Shown here piece by piece: positions 1-5,350 of a stretch of 5,554 nt of DNA. A model generated the notes under the pieces. That model saw only the letters and a program-made list of their open reading frames with translations. It was not told where the DNA came from and did not search any database. This stretch comes from an uncultured Spartobacteria bacterium (GTDB taxonomy: Bacteria; Verrucomicrobiota; Verrucomicrobiia; Chthoniobacterales; JAATET01). Every line of letters begins with the position of its first letter. Within the stretch, counting starts at the first letter, position 1. The stretch is from positions 1 through 5,554 of the forward strand of contig CALGTD010000049.1 in assembly GCA_937901895.1 (NCBI GenBank). Reading direction: 5' to 3'. A program made the translations under genes and the position numbers.

Positions 1-461
1 CTGAGGCTCGGCGTCATCACCACCACGAGAAACGCCCCTCCCGGCTCCAGCCATTCGAATGTCTTCGCAAACGCCCGCTCGACCGTGGGGCCGTCGAAAA
101 AATGGAGAACCTGTGCGGCGAGCACCGCGGAGAGACTGCCCGCGCCGATGGGAAGTCCGTCGGGAAACCGCGCCGGCATCAGAACCAGTCGCCGCCGGTG
201 TTCCTCGGGAGCCGTCTCGGCCAGCACGGTCAATTCCGACCCGGAAAGATCGTTTGCGATCACCGTGCCGCCCGCCGCCAGCGCGGGAAGCGTCGAGTTT
301 CCATAAGCCGCCCCCACGTCGAGAAGCGGTCGCATCGCCACCGCCGCGATCGACGCAAAGACCTGGCCCGGCGGAGAAACCTCCTCCGTCATGATGCCCA
401 TGGCATTGTCGGTGAGGATCGTGCCGTCCTCGAATTCCGCAGGCCACTTGGAATCGCTCAT
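1..461 (-). CDS. Class I SAM-dependent methyltransferase, C-terminus cut by window edge
   Basis: The frame runs from an ATG at 461 to the left edge without a stop, giving about 153 residues of an incomplete protein. It begins MSDSKWPAEFEDGTILTDNA. The Rossmann-fold glycine loop is LLDVGAAYGNSTLP (near residues 47-60), a good match to methyltransferase motif I. An acidic residue follows at the end of the second strand in 'ANDLS', and a later 'LEPGGAFLVVV' matches the usual 'L.PGG' strand and turn. These show a SAM-binding fold, but the substrate cannot be told: the family includes small-molecule, lipid and quinone methyltransferases. No Shine-Dalgarno precedes the ATG, as with the other minus-strand genes here, and no in-frame ATG or GTG lies just upstream. 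It lies about 160 bases downstream of tRNA-Tyr on the same strand and may have its own promoter. The fold call is strong; function is unknown. Confidence 0.85.
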   Translation of the reverse strand, partial: MSDSKWPAEFEDGTILTDNAMGIMTEEVSPPGQVFASIAAVAMRPLLDVGAAYGNSTLPALAAGGTVIANDLSGSELTVLAETAPEEHRRRLVLMPARFPDGLPIGAGSLSAVLAAQVLHFFDGPTVERAFAKTFEWLEPGGAFLVVVMTPSL

Positions 462-590
462 GGCGAAAAAACATGCACGAACCCGCCCGGAGAGGGAATG
501 GGTTTTCAGATGCTGTCCACATCTCATCGCCCGGACGGATGCGCCGTGCAAACACGAGCTCTGCAGCCGATCGACAGACTTCGGTAATCA

Positions 591-611
591 CCGCGGACGC
601 CTGTCCTGCGG
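591..611 (-). other. Hairpin just downstream of tRNA-Tyr
   Basis: Read on the minus strand, this begins 8 bases after the tRNA CCA end. CCGC, a bulged A and GGAC pair with GTCC and GCGG around a four-base loop (AGGC), giving eight GC-rich pairs. No run of U follows, so it is not a standard intrinsic terminator. It may help tRNA 3' processing or stop transcription in a U-tract-independent way. That role is inference; the pairing is directly visible. Confidence 0.35.
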
Positions 612-619
612 GATTGAGA

Positions 620-704
620 TGGTGGGCAGGGCTGGATTCGAACCAGCGAAGGCAATGCCAGCGGATTTACAGTCCGCCCCGTTTGGCCACTCCGGAACCT
701 ACCC
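620..704 (-). tRNA. tRNA-Tyr (anticodon GUA), CCA encoded
   Basis: An 85-base class II tRNA reads on the minus strand. The acceptor stem GGGTAGG (704-698) pairs with CCTGCCC (630-624) with one G-U pair, followed by discriminator A (623) and a genome-encoded CCA (622-620). The anticodon stem GCGGA/TCCGC encloses loop CTGTAAA, placing GTA at 670-668. The T arm has GCTGG, TTCGAAT and CCAGC. A long variable arm (TGGCATTGCC region) fits bacterial tRNA-Tyr. It starts only 10 bases after the stop codon of the cyclophilin gene, so it is probably carried on the same transcript and released by RNase processing. Confidence 0.97.
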
Positions 705-714
705 CCAAAAAATG

Positions 715-1389
715 TTACAGCCGAGGTGCGGCCTCCCCGCCGGCAATCACCGCCGCCCGGGGCTGGATAGTAATAGAGGTGATGATGATTTTTTCCAAGG
801 GAAAATCGTTACTATCCGTTCGGCGCCCGCTGATGTAGTCGAGAATTTCGAGCCCTTCGATGACTTCGCCAAAGACGGTGTAGTGTCCGTCGAGCTGCGG
901 CATGGGCTGCAGGCAGACGTAAAACTGGCTGCCATTCGATGCACGGGTGGGGTTCACGCTGTCGCCCAGACGCGCCGCAGCGACTGCACCGAGCACATGC
1001 TTGCGTCGGATCTCGGCGGGGACGGTGTAGCCCGGCCCTCCGGTGCCCGAGGCGTCGGTGTCGCCATGCCTGCTCTTCGGATCCCCCGTCTGCACAAGGT
1101 AATGTTCAAACACCCGGTGAAAGCGCATGCCGTTGTAGAATTTCTTCCGGCAAAGCTCCTCGAAGTTGGCGACGGTTTGCGGGGCCGCATCGTCGTAGAG
1201 GCCAATCACCACGCGCTGCGTCTGCTTCTCCCGGCCGATGCGGATGTTCATCACGGCCACGTTCGGGCCAATCGGCGCCGCCGGAGTGCGAACGGTCGTG
1301 GGAATTTCGAGCGGCTCTGCGGCTCTGCGCGTGGCGCACGCGGACAACAGGACGGCCGCGGCGAAGGGAATCAGGATGGCGAGACGCAT
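715..1389 (-). CDS. Cyclophilin-type peptidyl-prolyl isomerase lipoprotein
   Basis: This 224-residue protein would catalyse cis-trans isomerisation of X-Pro bonds in envelope proteins. The ATG at 1389 is chosen because it gives a lipoprotein signal: MRL, a hydrophobic run, then lipobox LSAC with Cys18. The residues after Cys are Ala-Thr, with no Asp at +2, which suggests outer-membrane sorting by the E. coli rule. A longer frame opens at 1467, but it would bury the signal and overlap ygfZ by about 97 bases. The cyclophilin domain covers roughly residues 45-209. Catalytic motifs are intact: FHR at 90-92 (active-site Arg), Gln100 in VQTGD, SQFYV at 154-158 and LDGHYTVFG at 166-174. The start overlaps the 3' end of ygfZ by 19 bases, and tRNA-Tyr follows the TAA stop by 10 bases. 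The family assignment is secure; clients are unknown. Confidence 0.93.
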   Translation of the reverse strand: MRLAILIPFAAAVLLSACATRRAAEPLEIPTTVRTPAAPIGPNVAVMNIRIGREKQTQRVVIGLYDDAAPQTVANFEELCRKKFYNGMRFHRVFEHYLVQTGDPKSRHGDTDASGTGGPGYTVPAEIRRKHVLGAVAAARLGDSVNPTRASNGSQFYVCLQPMPQLDGHYTVFGEVIEGLEILDYISGRRTDSNDFPLEKIIITSITIQPRAAVIAGGEAAPRL

Positions 1390-2240
1390 GGACGAAGCTG
1401 GATTCGGGACGCCGGGCCGGGCGATTCGAGCGCCCGATCGTCCGGAGTTCCGCGCCTGATGTAGCAAAGGCCGACGACCGGCGACAATGCAAAGCTCACC
1501 GAAGTGACGATTGCGGCCGGCCGGTTGTCGGATCCGTCCGGCAGAAAATACTCCGCGCCCGGAACCGGCGGGTTCCCGTCGATCAACTCAAACACGCGCA
1601 GGGCGCGGTTCACATGACCAACGCTCTCGACCCGGGAAACGACCTCCTGCCCGATGTAACACCCCTTGTGAAAATCGACCGCCGCGCGGTCGAGGCCCGC
1701 CTCTGCGGGCAATGTATCGGGGCCCAGTTCCGATCCCCAGACCGGGACGGCATTTTCGATGCGAATCCTCTCCACAATCGCTGGCGGCAGTTCCTCCACA
1801 CCCGCGGGGAATCCGGCATCAATCCCCTCCACATCGACCCCGGGGACGCCCAGGCGGGCGATGGTCCGCGCGCCGTCGGGAACCTTCGCGGCAGCATCTC
1901 CAATTACGTGAATCAGCGAAGGCACGGCCTCGGGCCGGATCTCCACGTCGTCGGCCACGATGTATCGCTCGAGGCGCATCTGCATCGACTCCGCAAGGGA
2001 CGCATCGACTTCGACAATGAGCGCATCCCCTTCCGCCCAAATCCACACGACACCATCCAGCCGGCCCTTGGCGGAAAGAACACAGGCCTGCATCGCACGG
2101 CCAGGCACGAGCTTGCGAACATCATTGCTCACCTGGCCGTTGAGGTAACGCACGCGATCCGCGCCGGTGAGCACGAACCGGGCAACGTGCTGGACGGAAA
2201 ACCAGCCTCCAGCCTCTGGCAGGAACGCTGACCTGTTCAC
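1371..2240 (-). CDS. ygfZ: YgfZ/GcvT-like folate-binding protein
   Basis: This 289-residue protein belongs to the YgfZ (IBA57-like) family, relatives of the glycine-cleavage T protein. Members bind tetrahydrofolate and support assembly or repair of certain iron-sulphur enzymes in the cytosol. The diagnostic KGCYIGQE motif, with its essential Cys, is at residues 192-199. Upstream are the GcvT-like 'LNGQVSND' (33-40) and 'RIENAVPVWGSELGPDTLPAE' region (160-180). Length is near the family norm of roughly 300. I chose the GTG at 2240 because it lies one base after the stop of the upstream dehydrogenase gene and gives a normal N-terminus. An earlier ATG at 2336 would add 32 arginine-rich residues, read wholly inside that gene, and is unlikely. 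The C-terminus overlaps the cyclophilin signal peptide by 19 bases, which suggests translational coupling. Identity is firm; the exact start is less so. Confidence 0.92.
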   Translation of the reverse strand: MNRSAFLPEAGGWFSVQHVARFVLTGADRVRYLNGQVSNDVRKLVPGRAMQACVLSAKGRLDGVVWIWAEGDALIVEVDASLAESMQMRLERYIVADDVEIRPEAVPSLIHVIGDAAAKVPDGARTIARLGVPGVDVEGIDAGFPAGVEELPPAIVERIRIENAVPVWGSELGPDTLPAEAGLDRAAVDFHKGCYIGQEVVSRVESVGHVNRALRVFELIDGNPPVPGAEYFLPDGSDNRPAAIVTSVSFALSPVVGLCYIRRGTPDDRALESPGPASRIQLRPCVSPS

Positions 2241-2241
2241 G

Positions 2242-3186
2242 CTAGCGGCCGAAAAAGCCCTTCTTTGCAGGCGTCTTCGCCTGCGGCGTGCCATTTGCCG
2301 AAAGCTTTTCGACCACTCCCTCGTCAAGCAGTTCACGACCCGGATAGCCGTAGTGATTGGCGATGGCGGCGAAATCGAGATCCCCCCAGCCCTTTTCGAT
2401 GCCGGACATCAAAGCGGCGGCGGAAGCAGCGGCCACCGGCAGTTCCACTCCGGTTTCGCGGCCCGCGTCGAGGGCGAGCTGCATGTCCTTGAACATGTGT
2501 TTGAGCGCAAAGCGCGGCTCGAAATCGCCGGTGATCATCGCGGGCACCTTCATGCTCGCGAGGTTTGAACGCACACCATGCCGCGCAAGCGCCTCGACAA
2601 ATTTCGCGGACGGCACGCCTCCCCGATTCACAAGGGCGAGGGCTTCGGCAAACGCCTCGACCGTGGCCGCGGCGACGACGTTCGTTGCAAGCTTCAGCAG
2701 GCTCGCCTGGCCGATTTCGCCGATCTCAAGAATATCGCTCGATGATGCCGAAAGCACCGGTCGCACGCGGTCGAGCAGTTCCTTCGGTCCACCGACGAAA
2801 TACACCATGCTTCCGGCTTCTGCAGCTTCGCGGCTGCCGGTAAACGGTGCATCGAGAAATCCCGCGCTCTTTCCGGCGGCGATCTTCGCGGCCTCCTTCA
2901 CTTCCGCAGGGGAAACCGTCGCGTGGTTCACGACGATATGCCTCGCGGCGAGTGCCGGCTCGAGCGCTTTCATCGTCTCGATGAGCGCCGGGCCGTCGGG
3001 GACAAAAAGAAGAATGATGTCCGCCGTTTCCGCAACCTCAGCCGGCGATGCGAGAAAGTTTGGTTCGGGCTTCGGGGAACGGTTCCACACCCACGCCTCG
3101 TAGCCCGCACGTCTCACCGCGGCAGCGACCCGGGAACCAATGATTCCCAGGCCGATGACACCGATTGCCTGCTTTCTCGCCGCCAT
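2242..3186 (-). CDS. NAD(P)-dependent oxidoreductase, beta-hydroxyacid dehydrogenase family
   Basis: This 314-residue protein resembles 3-hydroxyisobutyrate dehydrogenase, tartronate semialdehyde reductase and GLYR1. The N-terminal Rossmann loop is GVIGLGIIGSRVA (9-21). The helical C-terminal domain starts near 160 and carries the presumed catalytic Lys165 in LLKLATN, with Asn169 four residues on. The substrate segment reads DAPFTGSREAAEAG (112-125), where many relatives have DAPVSGG, and KDMQLALDAG (233-242) fits the conserved KD-L-A segment. Residues just before the lysine are GQAS in place of the common G-x-G-x. A lysine-rich tail ends in KKGFFGR. The ATG at 3186 is 12 bases after the parvulin stop, with no Shine-Dalgarno. 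The substrate is unknown: these departures argue against giving it the name mmsB or garR. Oxidation or reduction of a small beta-hydroxyacid or a related semialdehyde is the likely chemistry. Confidence 0.9.
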   Translation of the reverse strand: MAARKQAIGVIGLGIIGSRVAAAVRRAGYEAWVWNRSPKPEPNFLASPAEVAETADIILLFVPDGPALIETMKALEPALAARHIVVNHATVSPAEVKEAAKIAAGKSAGFLDAPFTGSREAAEAGSMVYFVGGPKELLDRVRPVLSASSSDILEIGEIGQASLLKLATNVVAAATVEAFAEALALVNRGGVPSAKFVEALARHGVRSNLASMKVPAMITGDFEPRFALKHMFKDMQLALDAGRETGVELPVAAASAAALMSGIEKGWGDLDFAAIANHYGYPGRELLDEGVVEKLSANGTPQAKTPAKKGFFGR

Positions 3187-3198
3187 TCGCGGAGTGCC

Positions 3199-4287
3199 TC
3201 AGTTGGCGCCCGGGGCGAGAGCCTGCGGCGCAGTGGGCTGCGGAAGCTTCGACTCGACCTTCGCGTCCGAGCGCACCTTGTTCACGATGTTCATGACCGC
3301 CTCCTGCTGCTTCATCTTACCGAGTTCCTCCTCGAGAGGCGCCTTGACGTCGTCGAAGGACATTTTTCCGGCCTCCTTGCGGTCGGTGACCTTGATGATG
3401 TGATAGCCGAACTGCGTCTTCACAGGACCCGTGATGTCGCCGACCTTCGCGGCAAACGCAGCGTCCGCGAACTCGGGAACCATCATTTCCTTCGAGAACA
3501 ACCCGAGATCGCCGCCACGCTCATCCGCACCGGGCTCCTCGGAAAGCTGCTTCGCAAGGGCGTTGAATTCCTCGTCGGTCTTGGTCTCACGGGCCTTCGC
3601 GAGCGCAGCTTTCGCGGCCTCCTCCTTCTTCTTCACTTCCTCCTCGGGCGCACCTTCGGGGACCATGAAGAGGATGTGGCTCGCCGCCACCTGCTCGGGC
3701 TGCTCGAACTGATCGGGATTCTCGTCGTAATATTTCTTGGCGTCCGCCTCGGTCACCTTTGCAGAGTCGCCGATCTTCGACTCGATCCATTTGCGCTGCT
3801 GCAGACCGTCCTTGACGAGTCCACGGAGCTTCTCCGGAGTCTGTCCGAACTGGGCGAGCTGTTCCTCGAACGTCTTTTCGTCGGGGAAGCTCGATTTGAT
3901 CTGCGAGATTTCCTCATCGACCTCCGCGTCGCTGACTTCGATTCCCTTGGCTTCCGCCTTCAACAGCGTGTCCATCACGAGGTCCTCGAGAAGCTTGTTG
4001 TAACCGGCGAGCTTCTCGTCGTTGGAAAGCGAAGCCGGATCAACGCCAGCCATCTTCACCGCGGTATCGAAGGCCTCCTGAAGCTTTGCGCGGGAAATTT
4101 CCTCACCGTTGACCGTGGCCACCGGATCAGGCAGCTCGAGCGGTTTCTCCGCGGATTTGGCCGGAGCCGCATCGGGCGCCGGAGGAACAATGGGAGCCGG
4201 AGCATTCTGGGCTTGCGCGACACCCAGCAGGGCGACGCAGGGCAGCATGGCGGCGATGCGGACGGGGGTGGGAGAGGATTTCTTCAT
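3199..4287 (-). CDS. Secreted parvulin-type peptidyl-prolyl isomerase (SurA/PrsA-like)
   Basis: This 362-residue protein is probably a periplasmic folding factor. The ATG at 4287 gives a clean signal peptide: MKK, a hydrophobic stretch and a VAQA cleavage site near residue 26. A GTG at 4314 would add nine residues in front. An Ala/Pro-rich linker spans 28-54. A SurA-N-like helical region follows, beginning 'DPVATVNGEEISRAKL' (54-69) and running to about 190. A single PPIC domain covers about 201-303, with AASHILF at the start and GYHII (294-298) at the end, so both signature histidines (204 and 296) are present. The charged KKKEEAAKAALAKARE helix lies inside the domain. E. coli SurA has two parvulin domains and is longer, so this is nearer the one-domain PpiC/PrsA layout. 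The Pro/Ala-rich tail ends in APGAN. It is first in the minus-strand run and divergent from tRNA-Leu. Confidence 0.93.
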   Translation of the reverse strand: MKKSSPTPVRIAAMLPCVALLGVAQAQNAPAPIVPPAPDAAPAKSAEKPLELPDPVATVNGEEISRAKLQEAFDTAVKMAGVDPASLSNDEKLAGYNKLLEDLVMDTLLKAEAKGIEVSDAEVDEEISQIKSSFPDEKTFEEQLAQFGQTPEKLRGLVKDGLQQRKWIESKIGDSAKVTEADAKKYYDENPDQFEQPEQVAASHILFMVPEGAPEEEVKKKEEAAKAALAKARETKTDEEFNALAKQLSEEPGADERGGDLGLFSKEMMVPEFADAAFAAKVGDITGPVKTQFGYHIIKVTDRKEAGKMSFDDVKAPLEEELGKMKQQEAVMNIVNKVRSDAKVESKLPQPTAPQALAPGAN

Positions 4288-4314
4288 GAATTGCGGAGTC
4301 AGTTCGTTTCTCAC

Positions 4315-4398
4315 GCCGTCTGACCAATGGCGAGCGTATTTTGTTCAATCCGCGATTTACAAGCACCCCTCCGCCGTGCATCTTCTCACTTCCACTTT
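4315..4398. promoter_or_regulatory. Divergent intergenic region between parvulin gene and tRNA-Leu
   Basis: These 84 bases separate the minus-strand gene run from the plus-strand tRNA-Leu, so they should hold both promoters. The centre is AT-richer than the surrounding genes (about 4338-4362), and on the minus strand there is a TTGTAA with AT-rich sequence 15-17 bases beyond it. No -35/-10 pair matches consensus well enough to place a start site. The promoter call comes from gene layout, not from a motif. Confidence 0.4.
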
Positions 4399-4483
4399 GC
4401 TCACGTGGCGGAATTGGCAGACGCGTGCGTCTCAGAAGCGCATGGGGTGACCCGTGGAGGTTCAAGTCCTCTCGTGAGCACCA
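4399..4483 (+). tRNA. tRNA-Leu (anticodon CAG), CCA encoded
   Basis: An 85-base class II tRNA. The acceptor stem GCTCACG (4399-4405) pairs perfectly with CGTGAGC (4473-4479), followed by discriminator A (4480) and encoded CCA (4481-4483). The anticodon stem TGCGT/GCGCA (4426-4430 and 4438-4442) encloses CTCAGAA, placing CAG at 4433-4435. The long variable arm is TGGGGTGACCCGT (4443-4455). The T arm is GGAGG, TTCAAGT and CCTCT (4456-4472) with one G-U pair. The D region AATTGGCAGACGC is typical of leucine tRNAs. It lies 45 bases before ubiE on the same strand. Confidence 0.97.
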
Positions 4484-4503
4484 AAATCCGATTTTGGATT
4501 TTG
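4481..4503 (+). terminator. AT-rich hairpin abutting the tRNA-Leu 3' end, possible terminator
   Basis: Two competing stems can form. CCAAAAT (4481-4487) pairs with ATTTTGG (4491-4497) around CCG, using the tRNA CCA itself. Alternatively CAAAATCC (4482-4489) pairs with GGATTTTG (4496-4503). A T-rich stretch follows to about 4520 (TGATTTTCGACTTTCGATT). It could be a weak terminator for the tRNA or a processing signal. The stems are AU-rich and hence weak, so the role is inference. Confidence 0.3.
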
Positions 4504-4528
4504 ATTTTCGACTTTCGATTGTAAGCCG

Positions 4529-5071
4529 TTGCGCATCGAAACCCACCGCCAGCAGGATCCGCAATTCATCCGCCGCACCTTCGCGGGCATCGCGCGGCGT
4601 TACGACCTCGCCAATCACGCGCTGAGCCTCGGCATCGATTTCCTCTGGCGCGCCCGCGCGGCACGGACGATTGCCGCGTGGAAGCCACGGCGCGTGCTCG
4701 ATCTCGCCACCGGCAGCGGCGACCTCGCGATGGCGATTCGCGCCCGCAATCCCGACGCCCAGGTTGTCGGCGCCGACTTTTGCGAACCGATGCTGCGCGA
4801 AGCCCGGCGCAAGGGCGTGAAGAACCTTCTCGCCGCCGACGGAATGCGGCTGCCATTTCGCGACCGCGCCTTCGACGTCGTCACCGTCGCATTCGGTCTG
4901 CGAAACATGGCCTCGTGGGAGGCGGCCGTGCGCGAAATGGCGCGTCTTGCCCGCGAGGAGAACGAGCTGCTGAAAAGCAGGATCGCGGCGCTCGAGGCGG
5001 TCGTGGCAGATCTTTCCCCGGCGCCGGCCACGTCCTCTATTGTGGACCGGACTGAAGAAAGCGATGCTTGA
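4529..5071 (+). CDS. ubiE: Menaquinone/ubiquinone C-methyltransferase (UbiE/MenG) N-terminal part in a chimeric frame
   Basis: Residues 1-139 are a clear UbiE/MenG, which transfers a methyl group from SAM to demethylmenaquinone in the last step of menaquinone synthesis. Seen in order: IARRYDLANHALSLGID (21-37, the UbiE 'YD..N..LS.G' signature), SAM loop VLDLATGSGDLA (56-67), GADFCEPMLREARRK (81-95) and FDVVTVAFGLRNM (115-127). The family normally continues with 'ARVLRPGG...LDFS' and ends at about 230-250 residues. Here, after VREMAR (134-139), the sequence changes to LAREENELLKSRIAALEA, a coiled coil foreign to UbiE, and stops at residue 180. The product would lack the last third of the fold and is unlikely to be active. 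The start is a TTG, the only common start codon after an in-frame stop at 4502, and has no Shine-Dalgarno. Identity of the N-terminal part is firm; the whole reading frame is probably an artificial join. Confidence 0.85.
   Translation: MRIETHRQQDPQFIRRTFAGIARRYDLANHALSLGIDFLWRARAARTIAAWKPRRVLDLATGSGDLAMAIRARNPDAQVVGADFCEPMLREARRKGVKNLLAADGMRLPFRDRAFDVVTVAFGLRNMASWEAAVREMARLAREENELLKSRIAALEAVVADLSPAPATSSIVDRTEESDA
4928..5071 (+). pseudogene. ubiK: 3' fragment of a UbiK (BMFP/YqiC) accessory factor gene
   Basis: The last 40-odd residues of the frame look like the C-terminal coiled coil of UbiK, a small protein that helps ubiquinone biosynthesis enzymes in proteobacteria. 'AREENELLKSRIAALEA' closely fits the family's 'AREEN..L..RIAALEA' end, with Leu/Ile at heptad spacing, then a short variable Pro/Ala/Ser tail. 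The N-terminal helix of UbiK is absent, being replaced by UbiE sequence, so its own start is not in this window. YbjN follows on the same strand. I recall a similar order of UbiK and YbjN genes in some alphaproteobacteria, but cannot check it here. The shared VREMAR codons (4928-4945) could belong to either family, so the true left boundary lies within or near them. Confidence 0.7.
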
Positions 5072-5350
5072 CGGAAGTATTTGATACCTTCCCTGCAAGA
5101 GAAGCAGTCGAAACCTGTTCGGTCCGCACTCTGCTCGTAGCTTTCGGTTGTTGATATCTCCCCGGACCTGGCGGTCTTTTGCGGTCACCTGTGGATCCGT
5201 ATGCAGCGCGCACGGTAATACCTTGCGTGCGCCACCACTCTCGTTCACCTTACAAGTTGTAGCGGGTGATTTGATTCGGGTCGCGAGATCTAGTGTGCAA
5301 ATTCCCGTCTGACGCTGACTCTGCTGAACTACAGCCGAGGAGAGAGGTCG
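5072..5350. other. Non-coding gap between ubiK fragment and ybjN, with small hairpins
   Basis: I find no convincing gene in these 279 bases. By hand count, 5101-5160 has 31 G/C of 60, against 43 of 60 at 4681-4740 in ubiE. Just after the ubiK stop, GGAAGTAT (5073-5080) pairs with ATACCTTCC (5084-5092) across TTG with one bulged C; with no T run after it, it is only a possible terminator. A second stem pairs GCGCACG (5208-5214) with CGTGCGC (5226-5232) around an 11-base loop. GCGGTC is repeated directly at 5171 and 5181. No tRNA or clear promoter is visible. Confidence 0.5.
5337..5342 (+). promoter_or_regulatory. Shine-Dalgarno site of ybjN
   Basis: GAGGAG lies 8 bases before the ATG at 5351 and fixes that start. 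No other gene in the window has a comparable site, which supports a different genomic origin for this end. Confidence 0.8.

Noticed and set aside
462..510. Possible terminator before the left methyltransferase: AACCC/GGGTT with a T6 run on the minus strand
   Set aside because: The stem is short and interrupted, and the T run lies eight bases beyond it, directly before the start codon.
391..1464. Plus-strand open frame of 357 codons
   Set aside because: It runs antisense through tRNA-Tyr and the cyclophilin gene. The 'GRAGFEPA' string is the usual translation of a tRNA T arm, not a protein motif.
939..2231. Plus-strand open frame of 430 codons
   Set aside because: Antisense to cyclophilin and ygfZ, Arg-rich and without a domain. 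The minus-strand genes have clear catalytic motifs.
1371..2336. Longer ygfZ start at ATG 2336
   Set aside because: The extra 32 residues lie fully inside the dehydrogenase gene and are mostly arginine. GTG at 2240 sits one base after that gene's stop and gives a family-like N-terminus.
2923..4323. Plus-strand open frame of 466 codons opposite the parvulin and dehydrogenase genes
   Set aside because: Its Leu/Arg-rich product mirrors the Lys/Glu-rich helices of the parvulin on the other strand. It shows no domain, and the minus-strand frame has a signal peptide and a full PPIC domain.
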